NCBI GenBank assembly: GCA_023078555.1
Contig: CM041201.1
Location: 1-64,000, forward strand
Direction of reading: 5' to 3'
DNA from: Ulva prolifera
Taxonomy: Eukaryota > Chlorophyta > Ulvophyceae > Ulvales > Ulvaceae
Length of the DNA stretch: 64,000 nucleotides
In this document: positions 19,494 through 33,372 of the stretch, piece after piece
How the letters are laid out: each line of letters starts with the position of its first letter
Position numbering within the stretch: the stretch's first letter is position 1
Notes under the pieces: generated by a model
Seen by the model: only the letters and a program-made list of their open reading frames with translations
The model's database searches: none
Told to the model about the DNA's origin: nothing
Translations under genes and position numbers: made by a program

Positions 19494-20574
19494 TGCCGCA
19501 TCTGACGCTCCTCCAACAAACAACAAGCGGAAATTTGCGGACCTGGCATCTCTGCAGCTACTGTGTCAGGCACGCTTAGCAGGGTGGCTGCTTGAACGCA
19601 CGCGGCTGACACCTCGCCCGTGTATAGATGCTAGCACTCCTTGCTTGCACATGCTGTTGGCAATTTGTCATGCTTGCAAGCGCGAGCATGCGTTCCGGGC
19701 GGCCGCCGACAGGCAGCACCGGGGCTCGTGCGCACTAACCCCTAACCCGACAGGCAGCACCGGGGCTCGACAGCAGCAGGGGTTAGGGGTTAGGGGCTCG
19801 TGCGCACTGCGCATGCGTGCCACGCACTCCTAGCGCTGCGGTGTTCACGTGTGGAGGCGACAGCCCCGCATTGCCCACCCTGCCTAGCAGGCAGCGGCTG
19901 CGCACACTACCTCGGGACGTGCCCGGGCGCTGGATCACGCGGAACAGGCGGCGCGGCGGCCGGCAAAGTCCCCGCACAGGCGACCAACAGCCGGCGAGCG
20001 AGGGGAGATGCATCCCACGCATGTGTGTACAGCGGCCTCGGTGAGTGCTGATGTGTTCGGTTGCATGGGCGTGCTGGTCTGTGCTGCGTGTTGCTGGTTG
20101 TGTGGTTGTGAGGCTCCCCTGCTTGTTGCCTGCGATGCTACCTGCCTGGCATACTTTGTCCTTCGTACACATGTACAGTTACACATGTGTGCACGATGCT
20201 ACGCCAAGCATGACAGCAGAGCTGGCTTCTGAACATGGAGTCACTCCTGGCTCACAGCAGCTGCCTGGAAGAGAGGATCCCCTACATCACCGAAAGAATG
20301 ACGCTGATACACAGCCGTCGAGCATGTACATGTGGCATAGACGTTTTGATGTTTGTTGCAGTGTCCGAAAGCATTGAGCGAGCGCCTGCATGTGGCGCGG
20401 GGAGAGGAACGTCAGAAGCGGAAGCAGCGCATTCGAGACCAAACCCCGCCTCCATGTGTACCTTCTGTCATTCATAATGTCAAGGCTTCCAAGGCAAGGT
20501 CGAGTACCGCACTGCTGAAGAGTCACAGCGGAGCATGTGTGGAATGAATCTCACCTGAACTGAAGCGCGGTACG
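19494..20574. other. Intergenic with telomere-like insert and SDR C upstream region
   Basis: Weakly similar to 32,068-32,400. Holds an insertion with TTAGGGG-type repeats (19,717-19,800) and then a diverged copy of the SDR A upstream region (20,160-20,574). No gene seen. Confidence 0.55.
19735..19796. repeat. Inverted telomere-like repeats (CCCCTAA / TTAGGGG)
   Basis: actaacccctaaccc at 19,735-19,749 is followed by ggggttaggggttagggg at about 19,778-19,795, in opposite orientation. A 20-base direct repeat, gacaggcagcaccggggctc, stands on either side of the C-rich part. The matching place in unit 2 (about 32,285-32,340) lacks these repeats. Confidence 0.6.
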
Positions 20575-21829
20575 ATGGCTGACCGCACATTTGAACGGTT
20601 CGGACTGGATACAAACTGTGTTCTGGTCACTGGAGGCTCGAAATGTGTGTTCATGATGACGATAGCGTCGCTGCCATAGCTAAGCATGTCAGTGCACAGT
20701 GTCTACGGGAACAGCAGTGTCGGGCTTGATCACGTTTTCGTCGGCAATCACTTGAACGTTTACACAAGCACAGCGCGTGCCAAGACTTTGAAAGCAGTTA
20801 TCGGGTGAGATCATTCGCACGTCTCGACCTAGTTGGCTTTCATTACGTTGAAGGTGCAACCGGCGTGTCGATCAGTGGTAAATTCGACGCACCGGGCCGT
20901 TCATTTCCTCGAACGCTGAGCCACGAGCCTCGCTGTAAGAGGCGTCTTTGAAAATACATGCTGATCAGGTGATCCATGGCGTTGCACCTCTGCAGGTATT
21001 GGCAAAGCTACTGTCAAGGAATCTGCTGCGGTAGGAGCTCGAGTGTTTCCATGCTCGAGAGACGAGGCGGAGCTAGACACTGTGCTGCAGCCTCTGAAGG
21101 CCAGAGGTCTATCAGTGGAAGGCTACCGGGCTGATTTCACTGACACAGGCGCAGCTGGGCATCTGGTCAGTCAAGCTCTTGCCTTCTTCAGAGGTGTGTC
21201 ACAGACCCCTGCCACCTTCATCCTTGTAACACAGACCACTTCTGAGCACCAGAAGTAACATATGCTGGCACCGAATGCCATACCACTCTCATCAGCAAGC
21301 CTGCTGCTGGCCAGCTGGCACAGTCACCTGCTCACGACGCTTGCCAAATGCAGCTTCGACATGGCAGGCAATGTGTGTGTCGCTGAGCTAGTAGATCATG
21401 AGTGTTTGTCGTCGCATGCGCAAGGCCTGAACTCACGCTAGTGGCATGCCGTGTCCTTCACGTTCTATGATATGCCGGGATGTCATCAGCTGTCCGCAAA
21501 TGGAAGGTGTGGGCACAACCAATCGAACTTCGCTTGAAATTCCAACACTCACACAGCTGGCATTGATCCCGTATCTCCTAGGAGCTCCTGCACCAGTCAT
21601 TTACGCTTACTTCACCTCAGTTGCAAACAGGCTCAACAATATCCATGATTCCAGGGCAGCTGGATGTTCTCGTCAACAATGTCGGCACGAACCGCCGCCG
21701 CCAGGCTGAGGATGCGACCGCAGAGGACTTTGACGTGATGATGGCAACCAACGTGCGCTCTGCACTGCACCTCTGCCAGCTCCAGCTCACCATCGATCAA
21801 CTTCAACTCCTCCGTGGCCGGCGGCCCAC
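20575..21829 (+). pseudogene. Third SDR (A-like), degraded and truncated
   Basis: Three exons match SDR A: 20575-20644 (MADRTFERFGLD..LVTGGSK), 20996-21193 (IGKATVKESAAVGARVF) and about 21653-21829 (LDVLVNNVGTNRRRQAEDAT). Damage: the first intron joint gives TGGSKC in place of TGGSKG, changing a cofactor-binding glycine; about 20 bases are lost after LHLCQL, shifting the frame before the catalytic Ser; and the exon stops at 21,829, where unit 2 of the duplication begins, so Tyr/Lys and the C-terminus are gone. Not functional as an SDR. Confidence 0.85.
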
Positions 21830-22116
21830 TTGACCACCGGAGATGGGAGCAATACCGTACTAAATGAAATCGTTCGCCATGTCACGCGTAACGCTGGGTT
21901 TTCTAGGTACTCCGCTAGGTATAGGTAATCATGATTTTTCGGGGTGACTGACCCAACACAGATTAGAAATTTCAGACCCCATGTAACGCAGGCTGATCTA
22001 GCGAATCTTTTAACGTCGTCCGGTACACTGCGTCATTGTTCCGCGATCGATTTTGTGTAATACGAAGCGTGCAGTGATGCCCCACCTGGTCCACATGTAC
22101 ACATGCATGCGTGCAG

Positions 22117-25108
<2,992 letters not shown>

Positions 25109-25987
25109 GGTATTGTGGACAAATGCGCGTTGCGGCCGCTGACCGCGGCGGCGGCGGTGCAGCCTGTTCTCTGGGTTGTCTGTCGCAGACTATAGACCAG
25201 TGTATATGTAAACAGGCGCACCTGCCGAACAGGTGTATGGCTGGGCAGGGGGGGGGGGGGGGGGGGGGGGGATAGATGACACCGGAGTGCAGCTGTCCGA
25301 CACAGAGTGTATACATGGGCAGCCATATCCAGGCCAGCCAAAACGGACATGGCCAGTGTGCCGGTGGGTACCTGTCGAGATTGCAACCCTCCTGAGCATC
25401 CGATGCTGGAGGCGCTTCACTGTGGCTGCAGGTATCCACATGCATGGTGTGTGTGTGTCGTAACGGCGTGGGGCTGGATCCCAAAATGCAGTAGTGGTCC
25501 TTATGGATGCATGATCTATGCAGTAGAATGGTAACATCACGTGCATTCCCATGTGCCTGGTGTAGGCCATTGCAGTTGCTTTGCTGCCACACATGTATGT
25601 ACAGTGCTGCGCCAAGCATGAGAGAAGAGCTGCCTCCTGAAGAGTTGTACCACACCGGGCTCAAAGCAGGCATGTTTCCGCAAGAGAAATGCCCCCACAT
25701 CAGATACTAGATGCATCTATATAACAGCTATTGAGCATCTGCATATGCCATAGATTGTTTGGTGTCTGTTTCAGCGTCTGAAAGTGTTGAGCCGGTGCCT
25801 TCACGTGGCGCGGGGCAAGGCAGATCAGCAGCGGCAGCAGCGAATTCGAGACAAGTCACTGCAACTGTGTTGGTCGTTTGTCAACATCCAGTTTAAGTCT
25901 TGTAAGGCAATGCCGAGCACCACACTGCTCGACATTCGACTGAGCATTTGAGGAGCGCCTCCTTGACGTAGACTGAAGCGCGGCACG
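25109..25987. other. Intergenic, truncated ATPase to SDR A copy 2
   Basis: Copy of 12,535-13,416 with many small differences. Contains a run of 24 G at 25,248-25,271. No gene seen. Confidence 0.6.
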
Positions 25988-28266
25988 ATGGCTGAGCGCA
26001 CATTTGAACGTTTCGGAATGGACAGGAAGTGTGTTCTGATCACCGGAGGCTCGAAAGGTGTGTTCATGCCGACGGCAGCGTCGCTGCTCGTGCCAAGTAC
26101 GTCAATGCACAGGTCTTTCATGAACAGAAGTGTCGTGCACGCTCACGTTTGCGTCTGCAATGTCGTTGTCCCATTCATACAAGCACAACGCGCGTGCGAA
26201 GACTGTGGAAAACATTGTAAGGAGGGAAAAGCTGGCATGCAACGACCTAATTGTCATTCATTATGTTGGAGCTTCAACCGGCGTGTCGATCAGAGCGCCA
26301 CAGCGGGGAATGTCACGCCCAGGACCGCCCAATGTCTAGAACGCCTAGCCACCAGAATTGCCGAAAGAGGCCTCGATCAAAAGGCATGTTGATCAGGTGT
26401 CTCACGGCGCTGTACCTCTGCAGGCATTGGCAAAGCTGCTGTCAGGGAGTTTGCCGCGTTAGGAGCTCGAGTGTATACATGCTCGAGAGACCAGGCTGAG
26501 CTAGACACTGTGCTGGAGCCTCTGAAAGCTAAAGGTTTACCAGTGGCAGGATGCATGGCGGATGTCACCGACACAGACGCAGCTGAGCATCTGGTCAACC
26601 AGGCGCTCGCCTTCTTTGGAGGTGTGTCACAGATCACTGCTCAGCACCAAGGTGTAAGATGTACTGGCACCGCATTCCAGATCTCTTTCACGGGCCTGAC
26701 ACTGGCCAACCTGCGCAGCCTCCTGCTCCCGGACACGTGCCAAATGCAGCTAGACATTGGCAAGTTTTTCGCCCACCTAGCTCCGAATCCAGGCCACCGA
26801 GCCGGTACAGCGTGAGTGACTTTCACCGAACACCTCAGGCCTGACCTCATGCTGGTGGCATGCCATGGCCTTGATGTCTTCTGCAGGGTAGGGACGTCAT
26901 CTGCTTTTCATTACGGAATGGAAGGGTACATCCAATGGCATTCAGCATCGAACAATGCGCAGGTGGCAATAGGCCTGCACCCCCTCCTGTACGCGCCCTC
27001 TAAATCGTCAACTTCAGCTGCAGCTGAGCTCAAAGATGTCCATGATTTCAGGGCAGCTGGATGTTCTGGTCAACAACGTCGGCACGAATCGCCGCCGGCA
27101 GGCTGAGGACGCGACTGCAGAGGACTTTGACATGATGATGGCAACGAACGTGCGCTCTGCACTGCGTCTCTGTCAGCTCTGCCGGCCGCACCTCGCCAGA
27201 TCCAGCGCACCATCCATCATCTTTAACTCCTCCGTGGCTGGCGGCCCGCTGGCGCTGTGGAGCGGATGCGTCTACGGGATGACGAAAGGTAAGCCAATCC
27301 CAAACGCACAGTCCACATCTGTCTTTGCATCGAAGTGCACCTCCCAGGATCTACATGAATTGCCTGGACAAACACGTGATGACACAGGGGTCTCATGGGG
27401 CAAGCGCACAAACAGCGGAATCGGCTACCGCAAGACATGCTACTCACGGCAGCTTGCATAGAATCTGGCATGCACGGAGGCACCAGGGAACCGTGCCCTG
27501 CGGCAGCCTGTGCCAGCCCAGCGGGGTGTATGCAGCGGCGCTGAATCAGCTGACGCGGAGCCTCGCGTGTGAGTGGGCGCGGGACGGCATCCGCGTCAAC
27601 GCGGTCGCGCCGTGGTTTGCCGCGACGCCACTCGTGCGGCAGGCGCTGCAGGACGAAGGCTTCCGGCAGGGTGTGCTGGCGCGCACGCCGCTCGGCCGCA
27701 TCGCCGAGCCGGAGGAGACGTCGGGCGCGCCCCTTGTCACTCTCAGGTGCCCCTGCGAGACGGATTCTGTGATGCCAAAGCGCCTCGCGATGCCGTCATG
27801 CGAGGTCACCGCGCTGTGGTTGTGCTGGTTCTATTGCGGCCCGAACGCAGACGGTTGCGTCGGGGGTACATCAAGGGCCCCGTGTTTGGCCGCGGCCTGA
27901 ATTGAAAATACGCCACGGACGTTACGCTCAACATCGATCCTGGGAGATGCAGTCCACCATTGTAGTCTGGGATACCGGTGCAGCTTCGCAGTCGAGTGAC
28001 CACCAACCCCATCTGCTGCCGCCGTGGGCCACCATCAAGTCGCTGCCCGCATCAGCTGTCTTGTTCCTGCATCCAATTTGCCACCGATACACCCACGTGG
28101 GTGTGTGATGTGTGCCGGCCGGTGCTTGAGGAGGTGTGTGTGTGCAGGTGTGATGGTGTTCCTCGCCTCGGCTGCAGCGTCCTTCATCACCGGGCATGTG
28201 CTGCCCATCGACGGCGGCATGTCCGCCAATGGGTTCCACGTGGCCGCAGACTACCAGCCATGCTAG
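25988..28266 (+). CDS. Tropinone-reductase-like short-chain dehydrogenase A, copy 2
   Basis: Exons 25988-26057, 26424-26621, 27052-27288, 27536-27724 and 28148-28266, 270 residues. The few differences from copy 1 all lie upstream of about 26,655. In the protein they include EFAALGA for EFAEVGA and AAEHLVNQ for AAENLVNQ; EFAxLGA is the more usual family form. The third, fourth and fifth exons match copy 1 exactly as far as I can see. The same GC donor starts intron 4 at 27,725. All catalytic residues (Ser, YGMTK) are present. Likely a functional paralogue, or an assembly duplicate of copy 1. Confidence 0.86.
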
Positions 28267-29398
28267 CGCAAGTCGTGGTGACGTGCGCTTGAAAACTGCC
28301 ACGTTTCAGACCGGCCACTGCATGGGCCCATTCACAGATTTGTAAACAAAAAGATTTTTCTGTTCGCACCCGTTGACATTTTTGTAATAAAACCACTCCA
28401 TGGCCCCGTGTGCATGTGGTGTGCACAGAGATGGCGTGGGTGCTCGTTGTTGGGGCTGCAAAAGGACGGGCTTTCAGGGTGGCCTGCAGGATTTTTCAAA
28501 TCCACCGGGAAATGTGTGTTTTGCTCCAGTCAACGGAGTGGTGCATCCTGGGAATGCCAACAGCTACCCGATGTAACCAGTCATGTGCTGCGTCAGCACG
28601 ATTTGATTGCCGTTCTGTTCATGCCTGACGTATGTGACTATGGGCAGAATACATGAACTTGCGATACAAAGCCACATATGATCACAGAATTACAGATTGA
28701 TCGTGCCAAGGAATTCAACAATAGATCCGTATGACCTTGCCACGGTCCCCAGCAGCATGCTGTGGTGTTAAAGCTCTGGCAATGAGGCACAGCCGCTGTA
28801 CCCCTGCAAACTGCAGCTTCCACATAAGGCTACACAAGCATCCCAAAGCGTAGCCAAGTCACTTCCAAGTCAATGTTGCTGCACATGGCCCATGATCTGC
28901 ATCCACCTCGTCAGTGTGACATGCACACTGCATGCTCGTTCACATCACCTCTGCTGATTTCGCCTGCAAACCGACTGAATAGAGAGCTCGCAGCAGCCAG
29001 CGCAACATCGTCAATCACTTGCGTCACGTCATGTTAGTCACTCACACAGACTTGCAAGCCCGAAAGGAGGTTGTGCATATCACTCTTTGTATTCCCTGCC
29101 ATGGCTATTGGTACCCCGACACATGTTCATGCGCGCAACACAGTTCTGCATAGTCCGCGATCCTGAGCTCGGCAGAACTACCTGAAGAGCACTGGCAACT
29201 TGTATGATGGAACATTCTTCTGTTTGACGATGCCCACGTGCAATAGCCCCGTTTGACTTTGCACGCCCGTCGTTTGCGATCGCGATAGCGACGCTTTCTC
29301 ACGCATATCTACAGCTCTTCTCATGTAGATCGTCAGCGATATACGAAGTGGAACTTTTTCAACTTTTCTTCTTCCACATCGTCATATGTACTTTGACA
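28267..29398. other. Intergenic, SDR A copy 2 to SDR B copy 2
   Basis: Near-exact copy of 15,694-16,824. The single difference noted is an extra T near 28,496. No gene seen. Confidence 0.6.
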
Positions 29399-32067
29399 AT
29401 GGCAAGTGCAGCCAGCTACACGTCCAAGCTGTTCGGGATGGAAGGCAAGTGCGTCCTGGTCACCGGTGGCACGTCAGGTGCGTCAACATGGGGTGATCTC
29501 CAGCCACTGATAAAGGAAATAACATTGGAATGATTTCGATCTTGCACTCACGTTTCCTGAGAATGACCTAAAAGTTGAAGCCATGTGCTTGGGGAAGCCA
29601 GGCCAGGACGGTCATGCAGCCGATGCTGGTGAACGCAATCAGCTTTCCATCGCATCAGTACAGAGACAGCGTTGTCAACAGCTGTTGTGTCCATGAGATC
29701 ACGAGTATGTGTCAAATGTCAGCCAGGTCCAGTCATGTGCTATATGCATCTCAGCTGGGGCCCACCTGTCAATGGATGGGCAAGATCATGCATCAACATC
29801 CCGGTGCAGGCCGTCTTCACTCTTGAAAGTAAACCAGGAATACAATTATGCGGGACACATGTCAAGACATACCACTCAGACGCCTTTGCATGTCATCTTG
29901 CTCAGTGATAGTTTATGTGTCTGACACCAGAGTCAGACCAGGCCGGTTTGGGAACAGCATGCGCACGTCAGGGCCTCAACACGAGCATCACCCACTGATT
30001 CACAGTAAGTTGACAGGTCCGCGGAGATTCAGGCATAGGCAAGGCCGTCGTTGAGGAGTTTGCAAAGCTCGGAGCGAAGGTGTACACATGTGCCCGAGAC
30101 GAGCGGAAGCTGAGCCAGACCGTCGCCAACCTCAGCGACAAAGGCCATGTCGTCGGAGGCTCCCCGGCAGATGTTTGCAACCTCGAAGATGCCAAGGACT
30201 TGGTGGCGAAAGCGATGACGTTCTTTGACGGTATGCATCCATTGTTATGGGATCATTTAAGGCATTTGCTTTCATCAGTGCACATTACCACTGTCAATCC
30301 CACTGGCAGGCAGACCTTTGTATCAGTACAGCCGCTCATCGCAGAGAACCAGGCAGTAGAGCCCATCGACATCACTAACTAGCATCCTTAAAGCGAGTGC
30401 ATACTGACATCCAGAAGCAAATCACCATGGTCTGTGCGGACCGTGGTGGAATCGGCATGTTCACGTGGATGTCTGGTCAGCTCTGCCACACCTGTACCCG
30501 GGCGGCATTTCATTCCATGCATCACCATGCCACTCCCGACTAGCGTAGCAATAAGCCCTGTCACGCAACGACATGGGGCACCTCTACAGCTGCATGCTGC
30601 GTGTGGGGCAGGCCTGTCCTTGCTTGCGCACGATGCAGACTGCTTCACATACATCAGTGTTGGACTGTGGTTGTGATCACACCGCCGCTGATGTCGATTG
30701 CATGCGAATCTCGCATGATGGTCAGGTGTGGCCTGGAAGAGGCGGATCGGGTGTTGCACACAGCTAGGTGAGCATTCAGGCCTCTTCACGCTGCAGTGTG
30801 ATGGGACCAACAGGCCCAACATACACACTTCTACAGCCTCACTTCAGCCGCACGATGCCTTGAAGAGACAGGCCAAAGGCTGAGCATCTATGTGTGTAGT
30901 CAGACGTTAAATTCCATGCAGGCAGGCTGGACGTGCTGATCAACAATGTGGGCACCAACCTCCGCAAGGCCGCCCTCGACGCCACAGCGGAGGACCTCGC
31001 ATTCCTGATGGCCACCAACGTGCAGTCCGCGCTTCAGCTGAGCCAGCTGTGCCACCCGGCGCTGGCCAAGGCGGGCGGTAGCATTGTGCTCAACTCGTCC
31101 GTGGCGAGCGGGCCGCAGGCGATGAAGAGCGGCTGCATGTACGCCATGACCAAAGGTGAGGCTTTTTCACCTTTGATCAAATGGCAGACTTGGCAGGGCT
31201 CCTGCAAACGTGAGCGAGTGAGCATGCATGCATGTGTGCGAACTGGCCGCTGTGCTGCTGCGGGTGACGGAGGTGTTGATCACTAGGCCTCACGTGGCCC
31301 CTGCGCCACACAGTTTTTGCAGTTTAGCCTGCTGCATTGCACAGTCACTTGCACCCCTGTTAGGCCTGCCGAGGCCGCTCACAGCACATTGACCATTTTC
31401 CAGAATTACAGCGGGAATCTGTGGTACATAGTGTGTTTGCATAGTGCTGGGACACCAGACCCCTTGCACGCTGCCCCAGCCTGGATGGCCCCCCCCCTCT
31501 CTTCCACCGTGATCACAACAGCCCACACCCGGGCCCCCCTCAAGCGTGTCACCCCAAGTACGTGGGAGCCACTTGGTGCTTTGGAACTTTGCTGAACCCG
31601 TCAGCCACAGATGCCTCGCACAAACACCGTGCCAGCGCTGCTGCAGCCTCACTGAACCAGCTGACCAAGAACCTCGCGTGTGAGTGGGCGCGGGACGGCA
31701 TCCGCGTCAACGCCGCCGCCGCCGCGCTGCACGCCGACCCGCAGTACGAGGCCGTCGTGCTTGGCCGCATGCCGCTCGGCCGCATCGGCCACCCCGCCGA
31801 GATCGCCGGTGCGCCCACCCCTCTTCCGGCGTGCACACATGCCACTGACACCGAGGAACCCAAACATGGCCACGTGTATGGCACCTCAGCGCCCATGCAT
31901 GTGCGATAGCGACAGCGGCGGCGGGTGCAGCGGTGATGGCCTTCCTGGCGTCGCCGGCGGCGGCGTACATGACGGGGCAGACGCTCGCCGTTGACGGTGG
32001 CCACAGCGTGATGGGCATCTATGCCGAGGCCCAGGGGGATGCCGCCTCCAGCGGCGCCCGCTTCTAG
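29399..32067 (+). CDS. Tropinone-reductase-like short-chain dehydrogenase B, copy 2
   Basis: Exons 29399-29477, 30033-30230, 30922-31155, 31647-31808 and 31931-32067, 269 residues, apparently identical to copy 1 including introns. It shares the loss of the VAPW-type loop, so the deletion predates this duplication. This copy also belongs to the left arm of the inverted duplication, its mirror partner being at 61,649-64,000. Confidence 0.85.
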
Positions 32068-33372
32068 TGCCGCATCTGACGCTCCTCCAACAAGCAATCG
32101 CAGGATTTTGCGGACCTGGCATCTCTGCAGCTACTGTGTCGGGGTCACAAGCACGCTGAGCAGGGTCGCTGCTTGGATCGCACGAGGCTCGCACCTTGCC
32201 CGCCTGTGGATGCTAGCTCTCCTTTCTTGCACATGCTGTTGGCAAATGGTCATGCTTGCAAGCGCGAGCGTGCATTCCGTGCGGCCGTCGACAGCCAGCA
32301 CCCGGGCTTGTTCGCACTGCGCATGCGTTCGCACTGCGCATGCCACGCACCGCTAGCGCTGCTGTGTTCACGTGTGGAGGCGACCAGATGCCATAGTTTT
32401 GCGGCACCTGATCGGACCATGGAGCCTTCGGGTGCTGAGTGTCAGCGCTGGTCCAGGTGTGGGAGGGACTGTTGCTTTGGGATACACTCGTGAACATGCA
32501 AGATAGCAGTAGGAGGACATCCTGTCGAAGGGGCAGTCTGGCCATGATGGGGTGTAAGGCAATGCCAACTGACATGACATGCACCACCCGGAATGCCACG
32601 CAATTACGTTGATAATACAGATATTCTGAACAGCCTTACGTCGCAATGTGGCGGCAAAGCCTCCAACTGGGCCCACCGCACAATCATTGCAGAGCATCTC
32701 AACTCTGAACAACACGTCAGACTTATGCCCCTAACAGGCACTGTCGTTCGAGAAGTGCTGCCACAGGCCTGTGCAGAGGAATAGGGAGCCAAAGAGGGCT
32801 AACGTACATGTATTCTGTCATGCTGCAGCTACACATGTGTACGCGCCACACACAACGATGGTCGGAACGGGAACCCCCTGGTATAGAGTGGGACTTGGTA
32901 CCCTGTTGCTGAAAGCTCGAGCCTGAGTTGTATTGTAATTTGTTCTTACCGATGATTGACACAGGCATAGACAAACACAACAAAAGAAGCTCTTCCCAGT
33001 CAGCATACACACAGCCATACTGCAGCACTTCTGTGTTGTGATGTAATGACTGATGTGCTTCTTGAGTGGCAACATTCGTGATGTGCCTGTTTCATGCTGC
33101 TTTGACTACTCTCTGATGTTTGGCATCAGCATGCCATCCAGCGGTCTACGCTAATGGCTCAGCTAATGGCTCAGCTAATGGCTCAGCATGCTTACACCGG
33201 CAGCGGCCAGCTTCAACAGTTGCGGATCCCATGAAAGGTTGCTCCAATGGCTTGCACACAGTCAAAATTGAACTGCTCTACAACGTCTGCAACATGCGCA
33301 CAGGCTGTCAACATGTCTGTGAAAACGAGCCTTGCACAGTGTTGCTGCATGCTCTGCACTGGAGACAATGCT
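32068..33372. other. Intergenic, inverted-repeat spacer
   Basis: Mirror of about 60,050-61,600. No gene recognised. At 33,151-33,186 a 12-base unit (gctaatggctca) is repeated three times. Confidence 0.55.
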
